64,000 nucleotides of DNA from Ohtaekwangia koreensis (lineage in GTDB: Bacteria; Bacteroidota; Bacteroidia; Cytophagales; Cyclobacteriaceae): contig NZ_FUZU01000003.1 of NCBI RefSeq assembly GCF_900167975.1, positions 372,001 through 436,000 of the forward strand, in the 5' to 3' direction. The stretch's first letter is position 1. Each line of letters opens with the position of its first letter. A model generated the notes under the pieces. That model ran no database searches. It saw only the letters and a program-made list of their open reading frames with translations, and had not been told where the DNA came from. The position numbers were made by a program, and so were the translations under genes. Shown one piece after another: positions 27,564 to 39,061 of this stretch.

Positions 27564-29690
27564 TTAAAGAAGGCTGGCATCCATTACGATCTCACGGGTT
27601 ACGTGATAGAACTCTTTGTGAATATTAAACGGTGCCTCACCGTTAAGTTCTTTGATAACATATGATCCGTCCTCCTTCATGATATACGAATTGATGTTAT
27701 CTTTCAGGTTATACCGAAGATTGTTGATGGCCTGTTTTTTAAGGAAGTCATCATCCAATAAGAAAAGAGACTCAATTCTGCGGTCGAAACTTCTCACCAT
27801 GGCATCAGCGCTGCCAATGTATACTTTCGGATTTCCAGCATTGTGAAAATAGTATATTCGCGAGTGTTCAAGGTACTCTCCTACAATGGAAATCACCTCT
27901 ATATTTTCACTTAGTCCAAATCTTCCCGGACGCAAGCAACACATGCCACGAACAATGAGCTTCACCTGTACACCTGCCTGAGATGCAAGGTATAATTCAT
28001 CAATCAGTTCTTTATCCTGAAACGAATTAAGCTTAATGACTATACTTGACCGAATTCCATTACGTGCATTCTCCGCTTCGCGCTTTACAAGATTGCAAAG
28101 CTGGATACGCATATCGCGTGGAGATGTAATCAGATTCCTATAGGTTGATGGCTGAGAGTGTCCTGTTATAACATTAAAAAATTCGGAGACATCATTCGCA
28201 TAGACTTCCTTTGTCGTTAGCAGGCCTATATCCACATACAGCCGCGAAGTACTTTCATTATAGTTACCGCTGGAAAGATGAACATATCGATATACTTTAT
28301 CATCTTCTTCTTTGCGGACAATGAGTAATAATTTTGTATGTGTCTTTAAACTACTCACACCGTATATAACAAAACAACCCGCTTTTTGCAGACGCTGTGC
28401 TTCGCGTAAATTATTCTCTTCGTCAAAGCGCGCCTTTACCTCGAACAATACGGCAACGTGCTTCCCGTTTTCTGCAGCACGAAGCAAAGCCGCTGTAACA
28501 CGCGATTCTTTTGCAACACGATAGATGGTAATCTTGATCGAGAGTACATGTGGATCATCTGCAGCTTTCTCCAAAAGCTCAAGTACGGGTTCCATCGAGT
28601 TATAGGGATGATGCAACAGTATATCCCGCTCTTTCAAAACCTCAAACAAATCCCGGCTTCCTTGCTCGGGAAAGTTCAGCGGTTTGATTGGAGCCGGTGG
28701 CTGAGATCGCTTGCTCTTAAACTCCTTATGCCCGATGATCTGCATAAGTCCGTTGAACTCAAGCATACTCTCCTTCGGAACATAAAAGATATTGTGCTCA
28801 TCAAGATCCCATTGAATCTTCAACAAGCGCATCATCCACGGGTCAGGATTTTCTTCAACATCCATTCTTACCACGCGTCCGCTTCTGCGTGTCTTCAATT
28901 TGCGTTTTAAGTCTTCCAGGAAGTTTGACTCTATATCTTCACTTTCTTCTAGTGTAAAATCTCCGTTTCTGTTGATCCTGAAAAGGTTGATACCAGTGAT
29001 CTCTATATTTCTGAATAGATGATGGATATTGTTCCGGATGATCTCTTCAATGGGTACGAACTCAATCGTATCTTCTGTTGCCAGCTCATAGAATCGTGGC
29101 AGATTTTGTGGCACCTGTATAAATGATACCCGCTGCTGATTCTGTAGGTCTGTAGTATTTTTGGTTACTACACCAAACAGTAATCTGTTATTCATCAACA
29201 CCGGAAAGGTGTGATAATTATCAAACACCATTGGCGTGAGCATCGGATAAATGGTATGATTGAAATACTCATTTACCCGTTGGGTATTTTCCGGAGAGAG
29301 TGATTTATACTCAGAGATTACAAAGCCATTTTGTGGAAAGAGTGGCTTCAGATTATTGACGTAATAGTCATTCTGATCATTGAAGAACTTCTTTGTTTCA
29401 GCTAATAACAATTTACGGAAAGGTTCTTCACGCAAGCCGTTATAATCAAAACGTTCTTTATTATAGTCCAGATAATTATATAAACTTCCAAGCCGGATGG
29501 TACAAAACTCATCCAGGTTGGAAGCTGTAATTGAAAAGAATTTTAGGCGATCAAAGATTGTGCGATCTATATGTTTAGCCTGCTCAAGCACCCGATAGTT
29601 AAACTTCAGCCAGCTGAGGTCGCGGCTGATGTAGTTACTCTCATATATCTGTTGCGCTATCTTATCCGTAGAAATTTGTAACTCGTCCAT
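27564..29690 (-). CDS. ppk1: Polyphosphate kinase 1
   Basis: A 708-residue cytoplasmic or membrane-peripheral enzyme that polymerises the gamma-phosphate of ATP into inorganic polyphosphate. All four PPK1 domains are present: the N-terminal helical domain (NYISRDLSWLKFNYRVLEQA), the head domain, and two phospholipase-D-like catalytic domains. The phosphorylated histidine lies in LKTHTKLLLIV (His451 by count) and the second essential histidine in YYFHNAGNPKVYIGSADAM (His616); YVHLSSGNYNEST is the third classic motif. Length agrees with the family (about 690-720). It stands alone downstream of gyrB on the same strand, with 90 bases between them. The assignment is firm. Confidence 0.97.
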   Translation of the reverse strand: MDELQISTDKIAQQIYESNYISRDLSWLKFNYRVLEQAKHIDRTIFDRLKFFSITASNLDEFCTIRLGSLYNYLDYNKERFDYNGLREEPFRKLLLAETKKFFNDQNDYYVNNLKPLFPQNGFVISEYKSLSPENTQRVNEYFNHTIYPMLTPMVFDNYHTFPVLMNNRLLFGVVTKNTTDLQNQQRVSFIQVPQNLPRFYELATEDTIEFVPIEEIIRNNIHHLFRNIEITGINLFRINRNGDFTLEESEDIESNFLEDLKRKLKTRRSGRVVRMDVEENPDPWMMRLLKIQWDLDEHNIFYVPKESMLEFNGLMQIIGHKEFKSKRSQPPAPIKPLNFPEQGSRDLFEVLKERDILLHHPYNSMEPVLELLEKAADDPHVLSIKITIYRVAKESRVTAALLRAAENGKHVAVLFEVKARFDEENNLREAQRLQKAGCFVIYGVSSLKTHTKLLLIVRKEEDDKVYRYVHLSSGNYNESTSRLYVDIGLLTTKEVYANDVSEFFNVITGHSQPSTYRNLITSPRDMRIQLCNLVKREAENARNGIRSSIVIKLNSFQDKELIDELYLASQAGVQVKLIVRGMCCLRPGRFGLSENIEVISIVGEYLEHSRIYYFHNAGNPKVYIGSADAMVRSFDRRIESLFLLDDDFLKKQAINNLRYNLKDNINSYIMKEDGSYVIKELNGEAPFNIHKEFYHVTREIVMDASLL

Positions 29691-29780
29691 GTCAGCAAGG
29701 TAAAAAAGTTAAACTTATCCGTTAACTCTTCACTGCTATCATTCAGTTAACATTTACCGGATAAGCACAAAAGAAAAATT

Positions 29781-31754
<1,974 letters not shown>

Positions 31755-31755
31755 T

Positions 31756-31763
31756 CAAAAATA
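31756..31763 (-). promoter_or_regulatory. Possible -7 element of gyrB
   Basis: On the minus strand TATTTTTG fits TANNTTTG and lies 19 bases before the gyrB ATG. The expected TTTG about 19 bases upstream is not clear, so only the -7 half is supported. Confidence 0.35.
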
Positions 31764-31845
31764 AGTTTTTTTGCCTGCCACACCGCATCTTTCAAGAAAA
31801 AAAACGATGTATTTTTTAAAAGGTAAGAGCATCAAAAAAAGCAGC

Positions 31846-31876
31846 TTTGACTTTAATAACTAAATTTTTAGTTTTG
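31846..31876 (+). promoter_or_regulatory. Consensus Bacteroidota promoter of the LRR gene, probably leaderless
   Basis: TTTG (31846-31849), exactly 19 bases, TAGTTTTG (31869-31876): a full match to TTTG-N19-TANNTTTG. Only six bases separate the -7 element from the ATG at 31883, so transcription should start at or within a base or two of the start codon and leave little or no leader. Confidence 0.6.
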
Positions 31877-31882
31877 ATCACT

Positions 31883-33310
31883 ATGCGTCATCAAGCACTG
31901 CAATTTCTGATCGTTATAAGCTTGCATTTTTTGTTCTTGTCCTCTTCACTTGCGCAACCCTTGATAACAAAAAAACGCAACGTTGAAGTTCCTGTTTACA
32001 GGTCGATGCAAGACTCTATTCGATTGGCTAACGTTGATGCTGTGCTTCAAGCGATATCAAGCCACGAGCCCGTGGATATAAAGGTGCTTGACAGCATCAT
32101 GGCGTTGAAGCAGACGATTTATCAAGAGTCCGTTCTTCGTCTCAGAACAATTTATAAACCATCTGAAGATTTTATACCTTTTGATAGTATACACTCACGA
32201 AAGGACATTCATACACTCAAGAAAGTTAGCATCGCCAGCAGAAAACTTAACACGCTTCCGGAAGAGCTTCTTCAATGTGATAGTCTCGAAAGCCTGGAGA
32301 TTGTAAACTGTTCGATTCGTAAAATTCAAAAGCAGATCAATAATCTTCCACGACTAACAAGCATTACGATCCTGAATAATAAAAGTAAAAGGCCACTGAA
32401 GCTTAGCAAGAATATACATGTAACGTCCTTCACCATCCATGGTGATCGCCCTAATGCATTGCCTCGCTCCTATCGGAAGTTCAAGGCGTTAACGATGCTT
32501 GATCTTTCCAACAATGTACTTACAAAATTTCCCAACGGTGCAGCACACAACACGAAGCTCGATGAACTAAGTCTGCAGCACAATGAGATTACACTGGTTC
32601 GTGACAAATTGAAGAGTCATCCCAACCTTCAAAAGCTGGCATTGCAGCAGAACAATATTTACCGCATACCTGCCAGCATCGCTCAATTTCCGAACCTTAC
32701 GCGTCTCAGCCTCAATCATAATAAAATTACCGAAGTAGCACCTGAAATAAGCACGCTGAAAAAATTAGAACATTTATCGTTTTATAACAACCAGTTGACC
32801 TCTGTTCCATGGGGTGTATATCAACTGCGAAGTTTAAAAGTTATTGATCTATACTTCAATCAGATTGATACCATCAGTAACCTTATCAGCAATTGGACAT
32901 CTCTGGAAATACTTTTCGTTGCTCACAATAAACTGCTGGTGTTACCCGAGAAACTTACTGCTATAGCTTCGCTTCAGGAGATTTATGCATATGATAACCG
33001 ACTTACGCGAATTGCCGAAGATATAGACCGGTTGTCGAACCTTCGGATCATGCTGGTAAATAATAACTGCCTTAAACAAATTCCGCTTTCGTTGCTGAAT
33101 CTCGGGGGGATTGAAGAACTCGATTTTTCGGAGAACTATATGACTGATCTACCCGAAGGTATATTTGATTTTAAAAATCTGAAATTCATTTCACTGATGA
33201 ACAATCCCTGGAATGAACGAACCAGGATTCTAATTGATAAAAAATCTAGAGCATTGGCCGATAAAGATATAACCATTCGGGTTTCTGGACCTTCCTATAC
33301 CTTTCAATGA
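31883..33310 (+). CDS. Secreted leucine-rich-repeat protein
   Basis: A 475-residue protein with signal MRHQALQFLIVISLHFLFLSSSLA. The ATG at 31883 is chosen over a TTG 36 bases upstream because it starts the signal peptide and follows a consensus promoter. After about 100 non-repetitive residues come about a dozen leucine-rich repeats (about 120-455) of the LxxLxLxxNxLxxLPxx type, for example LTMLDLSNNVLTKFP, LTRLSLNHNKITEVA and LEHLSFYNNQLTSVP. No sorting domain, anchor or enzymatic domain follows, so it is probably periplasmic or secreted and acts by binding. It runs convergently into the PPK2 gene, the two stop regions overlapping by seven bases. Confidence 0.85.
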   Translation: MRHQALQFLIVISLHFLFLSSSLAQPLITKKRNVEVPVYRSMQDSIRLANVDAVLQAISSHEPVDIKVLDSIMALKQTIYQESVLRLRTIYKPSEDFIPFDSIHSRKDIHTLKKVSIASRKLNTLPEELLQCDSLESLEIVNCSIRKIQKQINNLPRLTSITILNNKSKRPLKLSKNIHVTSFTIHGDRPNALPRSYRKFKALTMLDLSNNVLTKFPNGAAHNTKLDELSLQHNEITLVRDKLKSHPNLQKLALQQNNIYRIPASIAQFPNLTRLSLNHNKITEVAPEISTLKKLEHLSFYNNQLTSVPWGVYQLRSLKVIDLYFNQIDTISNLISNWTSLEILFVAHNKLLVLPEKLTAIASLQEIYAYDNRLTRIAEDIDRLSNLRIMLVNNNCLKQIPLSLLNLGGIEELDFSENYMTDLPEGIFDFKNLKFISLMNNPWNERTRILIDKKSRALADKDITIRVSGPSYTFQ

Positions 33311-34242
33311 TCATTACTTTTTTTTGATTTACGGGCGGTCTCTTTTTCTGCCAACAGTTGTACTTTGGCTTTTCCAAGCTCTGCTTTTTGTTCAGCCAAA
33401 ACGGAAGGATATTCGAGGCTGAGGGATTGAAACTGTTTATAGATGATTGACACCATCGCGAGCCGTGCATACCATTTGTCGTCTGCCGGTATAACAAACC
33501 AGGGAGCATGATCTCTGGATGTAGCCTTTAATGCTTCTTCGTATGCCTTCTGATAGTCGTTCCAATGCGCACGCTCCTTTAAATCGCCAAGGGAAAACTT
33601 CCAGTTCTTGGTTGGATTATCGATGCGCTCCAAAAATCTTTTCTTCTGCTCCTTTTTAGATACATGCAAAAAGAACTTCAGGATGATCGTTCCGTTTTCT
33701 GACAAATTCTTTTCGAAGCGGTTGATCTGTTTAAACCGCTTCTTCCAGAAATCTTTATCTATATCTTCAACGGACTGAACACCGGGGAGATTTTCATTGA
33801 GTATATATTCAGGATGAACCCGGGTGATTAACACATTCTCGTAATGCGACCGGTTATGAATGGCAATTTCACCACGTGCCGGTAATGCTGCATTATGTCT
33901 CCACAAATAATAATGATCTAATTCCTGACTCGAAGGTGTCTTAAAGCTATATACCCGAACACCAGTGGGATTAAGACCACTTAACATGTGCTTTACAGCA
34001 CTGTCCTTTCCTGCAGCATCCATCGCCTGCAGAATGATAAGCACACTATAGCGGTTATGCGCATATAGTTTGTCCTGGATCTCTGCGAGGTGTTCAAGCC
34101 CCTGGTCAAGTAATATCTTCGATTCTTCTTTTGTGATCTCCTCGCCGGTATAGGATGTATCGTAGTCTGAGAGCTTAAATTTCTTGCCTGGCTTAACCAA
34201 CATTTTTTTTATCTGTACAGCTGCTTCTTCAGTGATTGTCAT
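33304..34242 (-). CDS. Polyphosphate:nucleotide phosphotransferase, PPK2 family
   Basis: A 312-residue enzyme that uses polyphosphate to phosphorylate nucleoside mono- or diphosphates. Start at 34242 (MTITEEAAVQ): an ATG 32 codons upstream would overlap the preceding gene and add an unlike N-terminus. The P-loop (Walker A) is LQAMDAAGKDS near residue 65; other PPK2 signatures are PSSQELDHYYLWRHNAALP, the Walker B-like IHNRSHYENVLITRVHP, and the lid region FLERIDNPTKNWKFSLGDL. Length and motifs resemble the class III enzymes described from Cytophaga hutchinsonii, which make ATP from both AMP and ADP; class is inferred. Last of three minus-strand genes starting at 36275. Confidence 0.93.
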   Translation of the reverse strand: MTITEEAAVQIKKMLVKPGKKFKLSDYDTSYTGEEITKEESKILLDQGLEHLAEIQDKLYAHNRYSVLIILQAMDAAGKDSAVKHMLSGLNPTGVRVYSFKTPSSQELDHYYLWRHNAALPARGEIAIHNRSHYENVLITRVHPEYILNENLPGVQSVEDIDKDFWKKRFKQINRFEKNLSENGTIILKFFLHVSKKEQKKRFLERIDNPTKNWKFSLGDLKERAHWNDYQKAYEEALKATSRDHAPWFVIPADDKWYARLAMVSIIYKQFQSLSLEYPSVLAEQKAELGKAKVQLLAEKETARKSKKSNDH

Positions 34243-34301
34243 GTGTGGTTCCTTTATAGAAGAAAGATAGCTGTTTTCAGATACAGATCTTATACTACAA
34301 T

Positions 34302-34670
34302 CTAAAATTGGCGTGACCGCAGCATCACCAGCGTACACGCTTCCAATGCTTCTATGCCTTTGTCTTCTGCCATTTTTTCGAACTCTTCATTTTCCGTTCC
34401 GGGATTAAAGATGATCCGCTTAGGATTTAATCCCAAGATATAGTCATACCATTCCGGCTGCCGTTGTGGACCGATATATAATGTAACCGTATCAACATTT
34501 TCAATCTTAGGCTTCTGCTTTATATCGAGAATTTTATTGCCAAATACTTCACCTGTTTTTATACCGACCGGCACGATTTCATTTTCATACTGCGTAAGCA
34601 TCGATGCTGCCAGGTAGGCATACCGTGATGGATCGTTGGTTGCTCCTATGATGACTGTTTTCTTATTCAT
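34302..34670 (-). CDS. CoA-binding domain protein (YccU-like)
   Basis: A 122-residue Rossmann-fold protein of the CoA_binding_2 family: it opens KKTVIIGATNDPSRYAYLA and continues with IVPVGIKTGEVFG, VDTVTLYIGPQ and RIIFNPGTENEEF, the order seen in YccU proteins. These bind coenzyme A or similar nucleotides; their cellular role is unsettled. It lies 12 bases after the FAD-dehydrogenase gene and 59 before the PPK2 gene, so all three are probably one transcript. No catalytic residue pattern is evident. Confidence 0.85.
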   Translation of the reverse strand: MNKKTVIIGATNDPSRYAYLAASMLTQYENEIVPVGIKTGEVFGNKILDIKQKPKIENVDTVTLYIGPQRQPEWYDYILGLNPKRIIFNPGTENEEFEKMAEDKGIEALEACTLVMLRSRQF

Positions 34671-34682
34671 TGCTTATTATGT

Positions 34683-36275
34683 TCAAGCTTTATCAGAAGA
34701 TCTGCTGTTGTTAATTTTCATAAAAGCTGCCTCAGCACAACGCTCACCATCCATGGCAGCTGAAACAATTCCACCGGCATATCCGGCACCTTCTCCACAT
34801 GGGAAAAGATTTTGTATCTGCGGATGCTCCAGTGTCTCTTTATCACGCGGAATCTTTACCGGTGAAGACGTACGGCTCTCAACCCCTACAATCTGCGCTT
34901 CATTTGTAAGATAACCCTTCATCTTACCTCCAAAGTTCCGGAAACCTTGCTGCAACGCATGGGCTATCCGTTTTGGAAGTATCTCCCGCATCTCAACAGA
35001 AGCCAAACCTGGTTGATAGGACGTCTCCGGCAATGATGACGAAATCTTTTTCTCAACAAAATCTACAAGCCGCTGTGCGGGAGCCAATTGTGTACCACCT
35101 GCTACAGCGCATGCCTTTTGTTCTATAGACGATTGAAAAATCATGCCTGCAAGTGCACCGTGATGAGCATATTCTTTAAAATCAGTTTCATCTATAGCGA
35201 CCACAATGCCTGAATTTGCAAACCTGGAATCTCTTCTCGAAGGGCTCATGCCGTTAACAACAACTTCTCCGGGGGCGGTGGCTGCCGGTACAATAAAACC
35301 TCCGGGACACATGCAGAACGAAAATACACCGCGATCTTTTCCATCTATATTTGCCTGATGTACTAGCGCGTAGGATGATGCTGGTAAATATGGGCCGCGA
35401 TCTCCTTCACAGTGATACTGGATCTGATCGATCAAAATCTGCGGATGCTCTACGCGAACACCCAATGCAAACGGCTTCGCTTCTATTAGTATTTTTTTAT
35501 CATGAAGCAAATGAAATATATCGTGTGCAGAATGCCCGGTGGCGAGAATGACAGCCTCGCTTTCAATCTTATCTCCACTCTGTAGAACAACGCCCTTTAT
35601 AGCTTCATCTTTTACTATGAAGTCTATAACTTTTGTATTGAAGTGCACTTCTCCTCCAGCCTGTATTATACTTTGTCTGAGTTCAGCTACAAGCTTGGGA
35701 AGTTTGTTGGTCCCTATATGTGGATGCGCATCGAACAAAATCTCATCTTTAGCACCGTGTGCTACCATAATCTCCAATACTCTTCGGATGTCGCCACGTT
35801 TTTTAGAACGGGTATATAATTTACCATCGGAGTATGTGCCTGCACCACCTTCACCAAAACAATAATTTGATTCTGGATTAACAATGTGATCTTTGTTGAT
35901 GGATGCAAGGTCTCTGCGTCTTGCTTGCACATCATTACCGCGTTCCAGTACGATGGGTTTTATACCGAGCTCGATCAAACGAAGTGCTGCAAATAATCCT
36001 GCAGGACCGCTGCCTACCACAATGACTTGTCGCTTATTGCTTACATCATCATAGTTCTTGGTATAGCTTGTGGATGATCTTTTTTCTGAAGGAGAAAGCA
36101 ATTCGCACTGCACGCGAATCACAACCTGGCGCGAACGTGCATCGATGGAACGTTTAACCGGCTGGATGTATACATCTCCATCTTTTTTTAAGCCAAGCTT
36201 CTGGTATAGCAAGGCTTCGAATTGATCTTCATCAAACGCCTCTTCGGGCGATAGTACTAGTTCTACTGTTTTCAT
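34683..36275 (-). CDS. FAD-dependent dehydrogenase (COG2509-type)
   Basis: A 530-residue flavoprotein. Residues 1-75 form a small ferredoxin-like domain; the dinucleotide-binding motif VIVVGSGPAGLFAALRLIELG starts near residue 83, followed by ERG at the end of the second strand, the family-specific FGEGGAGTYSDGKLYTR, the ATGHSAHDIF strand and a C-terminal FAD motif LFPCGEGAGYAGGIVSAAMDG. This combination is the uncharacterised FAD-dependent dehydrogenase family COG2509; substrate is unknown. There is no signal peptide. First gene of the operon with the CoA-binding protein and PPK2; a TATCTTTG -7-like element lies 32 bases upstream at 36308-36315. Confidence 0.85.
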   Translation of the reverse strand: MKTVELVLSPEEAFDEDQFEALLYQKLGLKKDGDVYIQPVKRSIDARSRQVVIRVQCELLSPSEKRSSTSYTKNYDDVSNKRQVIVVGSGPAGLFAALRLIELGIKPIVLERGNDVQARRRDLASINKDHIVNPESNYCFGEGGAGTYSDGKLYTRSKKRGDIRRVLEIMVAHGAKDEILFDAHPHIGTNKLPKLVAELRQSIIQAGGEVHFNTKVIDFIVKDEAIKGVVLQSGDKIESEAVILATGHSAHDIFHLLHDKKILIEAKPFALGVRVEHPQILIDQIQYHCEGDRGPYLPASSYALVHQANIDGKDRGVFSFCMCPGGFIVPAATAPGEVVVNGMSPSRRDSRFANSGIVVAIDETDFKEYAHHGALAGMIFQSSIEQKACAVAGGTQLAPAQRLVDFVEKKISSSLPETSYQPGLASVEMREILPKRIAHALQQGFRNFGGKMKGYLTNEAQIVGVESRTSSPVKIPRDKETLEHPQIQNLFPCGEGAGYAGGIVSAAMDGERCAEAAFMKINNSRSSDKA

Positions 36276-36353
36276 ATCGGAAGGTTTTTATCCTTCAAAA
36301 GTTTTAGCAAAGATAAAGGAGCTTAAAGTAAAAAGCTAAAAAGCTTTTAGCCC

Positions 36354-38141
36354 TTAACGGAATGAGAATACATTTCCAAAGTTCAGTCCGAAATGAAAAC
36401 TGGTTGATAACTTGGATTGATTGAGGTCGTCAAAGTAACTCGCAAAAGTGGGATCTACATCGAAACTTCTATAGCCAAAATCATACGAGGCAAACGTGTC
36501 GATTGTGAAACCACGACTATTGTTTTTACGCATGATGCGATAGCCGAGTAACGGCCCCCATTCTATGCGTTGCTCTACCGAGTTAAATGTAAATATTTGA
36601 TTAGGATTCTGATCGATTGGTTGATTAACAAAATGACCAAGATTCGTAAACCTTATTTCATGACCGAAATACCACATGCCTGCTTTCAGTCCGTTGTAAA
36701 ATTTTTGTTTGATGCTGATGCTATATCCCCGTTGGAATTGTTTGCCCGGTGCAATGTTCAGGTCTGAAGTAAAGAAAGGATCACGTATACCCACAAATTC
36801 GAATTCATGCCCAAGTCTCTCCTGCAAGTAAAATTCTACTCCAAAAGGAATTCTGCCAACGGCGAGCCATATAGGATTCGTACTCATGATCACGCCTTGA
36901 AACTCGTTCCCTTTCTCCCTGAAATATCTAAAACCCTTTGCTTGTTGCTTGGCCCGATGTGTACTCCTGGTAGCAAGCTGCGTGATTTCTTTACCGAGTT
37001 TACGGTCATTATAATAAGGTCTGTAGTAACCGGAGAGTCGTCCATCCGTTTCGTATATTTCCCACGTACCGGTTTTCAATTCACCCTCATACGCTCCCTT
37101 GGTTTGCAAGCTTCCATTGGGATAGTAGCCGCGATATATACCTTTATCATCTATATAGTCGCACTCACCTTCACGTTTACCATCCTCATAATAAAACATC
37201 CACTTCCCCTGGCGTTTCCCTTCTTTAACAAGACCCTTTATTCTTAACTTTCCGCTAGTATAGTATTCGCGATACTCTCCCGTTCCCTGGTCAAATGTAG
37301 CTTCACTCTTTACAGACCCATCGGTGTTAAGCGTTTTCCAATATCCGTTCTTTTTGCCTTCTGTAAATTCTCCCGAAGACCGTGTAGTACCATCTTCAAA
37401 ATAATATTCCCATTTACCAGTAGGTTGATCTTGTACATACTTACCCTTCGATAAAACTTTACCAGAAGGATAATAGGTGATCCACTCGTCATTCTTCTTT
37501 CCATTCTCATAATCCCCTTCACTTTCAAGCGATCCATCTTCTGCCAGGTATCGCCAATGTCCTGTATTCTTGGTTCCTGTCTTATTACCTTCGCTTAATA
37601 CTTTTCCCGAATGATAATACTCAGTATATCTCCCAAAATCATCGGTATAGTCTATCTCGCCTTTTAATGTCCCATCTTCAAAATAATTTCTCCAGATGCC
37701 AACGTGCTTCTTGTCCTTATAGGCTCCCGTTTCTTTTACTTGCCCATTTTCATAGTATGATTTCCATTCCCCCTGACGGTCCTTACCATTCACGATTCCT
37801 TCCATACTTTTCTGACCACTCTCATAAAAGTATTCCCATAAACCATAGTTTGTGCTTTTAAAAAGAATGCCGCGCATCTTAAGCTTACCGGTTTCATAGT
37901 AAAACTCCCAGACACCGGCTGTCTCGTTATTCTCAAATTGTCCTTTTGATTCAATGTTGCCGTTCAGATAATACGACAAGTATTTACCATGCGCGATGTT
38001 ACGAATGGTGTCTTTGACCTGGTATATTTCCTTGATGTGTTTCTTCTCGGGATCGTGGTAGGTTTGCCGTGTAAATCCCTGACCGACAACAAGCGTTTTA
38101 CTTGCCAGAAGAAGCAGAAGAAAGAGAAAGCGTTTTTTCAC
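36354..38141 (-). CDS. Secreted MORN/YwqK-repeat protein with C-terminal barrel-like domain
   Basis: A 595-residue protein with signal MKKRFLFLLLLLASKTLVVG. Residues about 45-390 hold fourteen MORN-like (YwqK) repeats of about 23 residues with the pattern G-x-W-x-x-Y-Y-x-x-G-x-x-x-x-x-G, e.g. GVWEFYYETGKLKMRG and GEWKSYYENGQVKETG. The last 190 residues are strand-rich (FYLQERLGHEFEFVGI, IEWGPLLGYRIMRKN, FHFGLNFGNVFSFR) and end in aromatic-Arg like an outer-membrane barrel. YwqK repeats are often labelled antitoxin, but no toxin is encoded nearby and the signal peptide makes that role unlikely; a surface or periplasmic binding role is a better guess. A TATCTTTG -7-like element sits at 38164-38171. 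Confidence 0.8.
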   Translation of the reverse strand: MKKRFLFLLLLLASKTLVVGQGFTRQTYHDPEKKHIKEIYQVKDTIRNIAHGKYLSYYLNGNIESKGQFENNETAGVWEFYYETGKLKMRGILFKSTNYGLWEYFYESGQKSMEGIVNGKDRQGEWKSYYENGQVKETGAYKDKKHVGIWRNYFEDGTLKGEIDYTDDFGRYTEYYHSGKVLSEGNKTGTKNTGHWRYLAEDGSLESEGDYENGKKNDEWITYYPSGKVLSKGKYVQDQPTGKWEYYFEDGTTRSSGEFTEGKKNGYWKTLNTDGSVKSEATFDQGTGEYREYYTSGKLRIKGLVKEGKRQGKWMFYYEDGKREGECDYIDDKGIYRGYYPNGSLQTKGAYEGELKTGTWEIYETDGRLSGYYRPYYNDRKLGKEITQLATRSTHRAKQQAKGFRYFREKGNEFQGVIMSTNPIWLAVGRIPFGVEFYLQERLGHEFEFVGIRDPFFTSDLNIAPGKQFQRGYSISIKQKFYNGLKAGMWYFGHEIRFTNLGHFVNQPIDQNPNQIFTFNSVEQRIEWGPLLGYRIMRKNNSRGFTIDTFASYDFGYRSFDVDPTFASYFDDLNQSKLSTSFHFGLNFGNVFSFR

Positions 38142-38224
38142 AAGCAGGCATTCAAACCTCGGCCAAAGATACTAATTAGAAGTGAGATGGCTGTATCTGC
38201 TTTTTCCTCAGAATATTAATAACA

Positions 38225-39061
38225 TTATTCATGCGATCGAAAGACCACCAGGTCGGTTTCGTTGGTATCGCCATTAAACATTTTAGCCTGGTAATAGATT
38301 TTTGATAATGGGGGAACGCTTCGTGTAAGCCACACATTTCCGCCAATAACGCTGTGATGACCGATAACCGTTTCGCCACCGAGAATCGTAGCCCCTGCAT
38401 ACACTACAACGTGATCTTCCAGAGTCGGATGGCGCTTGCGCGAAGCATCCTCTTTGTTAACACTCAATGCTCCAAGAGTAACGCCCTGGTATATCTTGAC
38501 ATGATCGCCAATAACAGAAGTTTCACCAATCACCACACCGGTACCGTGATCGATGCAAAAATGTCTTCCTATCGTTGCTCCGGGATGTATATCAATGCCC
38601 GTCTTGCTATGTGCATGTTCCGTGATGATGCGTGGTATTTCCTTTACGCCTTGCTTTAACAACTGGTGGGCCATACGGTATGCTGCTATAGCATAAAATC
38701 CTGGATACGTACGCACTACTTCACTCCTGCTTTTCGCAGCCGGATCTCCTTCATACATCGCGGTAACGTCTTCTTCAATTCGTGTATGAATATCAGGCAA
38801 CGCCTGAAAGAAATCATCCGCGAGTTTTGTGGAACCACCTGCATCGGAAGCCAGATTGTTTCGCAGCAATTTTTCAAGGTCATCCTGTTGTTTATTCATC
38901 AGCCGCGCAAAATCATCCTCGGATAAATGTGAGAGTTGTGTGAAGTCGGCAAACAACGCTCCCAATAATTCCACAAAGAAATAGGACACCTCTGCGGGTG
39001 TCGGGCACGTTGGGCACGCCTGGTGCGATTGATATAGTTTCTGAAGAAACGACTTATCCAT
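38225..39061 (-). CDS. cysE: Serine O-acetyltransferase
   Basis: A 278-residue enzyme that acetylates L-serine with acetyl-CoA, the first step of cysteine synthesis. The start at 39061 (MDKSFLQKLYQSHQ) is preferred; one 42 bases upstream is possible. The N-terminal half is the helical SAT domain and the rest a left-handed beta-helix: GIDIHPGATIGRHFCIDHGTGVVIGE contains the catalytic Asp-His pair and the LGALS and RHPTLEDHVVVYAGATILGG hexapeptide turns follow. These motifs fit CysE/EpsC proteins of about 260-310 residues. A Cys pair (CPTC) near residue 14 is unusual. No cysK is adjacent, and the gene is separate from the neighbouring FMN reductase. Confidence 0.92.
   Translation of the reverse strand: MDKSFLQKLYQSHQACPTCPTPAEVSYFFVELLGALFADFTQLSHLSEDDFARLMNKQQDDLEKLLRNNLASDAGGSTKLADDFFQALPDIHTRIEEDVTAMYEGDPAAKSRSEVVRTYPGFYAIAAYRMAHQLLKQGVKEIPRIITEHAHSKTGIDIHPGATIGRHFCIDHGTGVVIGETSVIGDHVKIYQGVTLGALSVNKEDASRKRHPTLEDHVVVYAGATILGGETVIGHHSVIGGNVWLTRSVPPLSKIYYQAKMFNGDTNETDLVVFRSHE

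Noticed and set aside
36354-38141. YwqK-repeat protein as the antitoxin half of a toxin-antitoxin system
   Set aside because: It is secreted, very long and has no neighbouring toxin-like gene.
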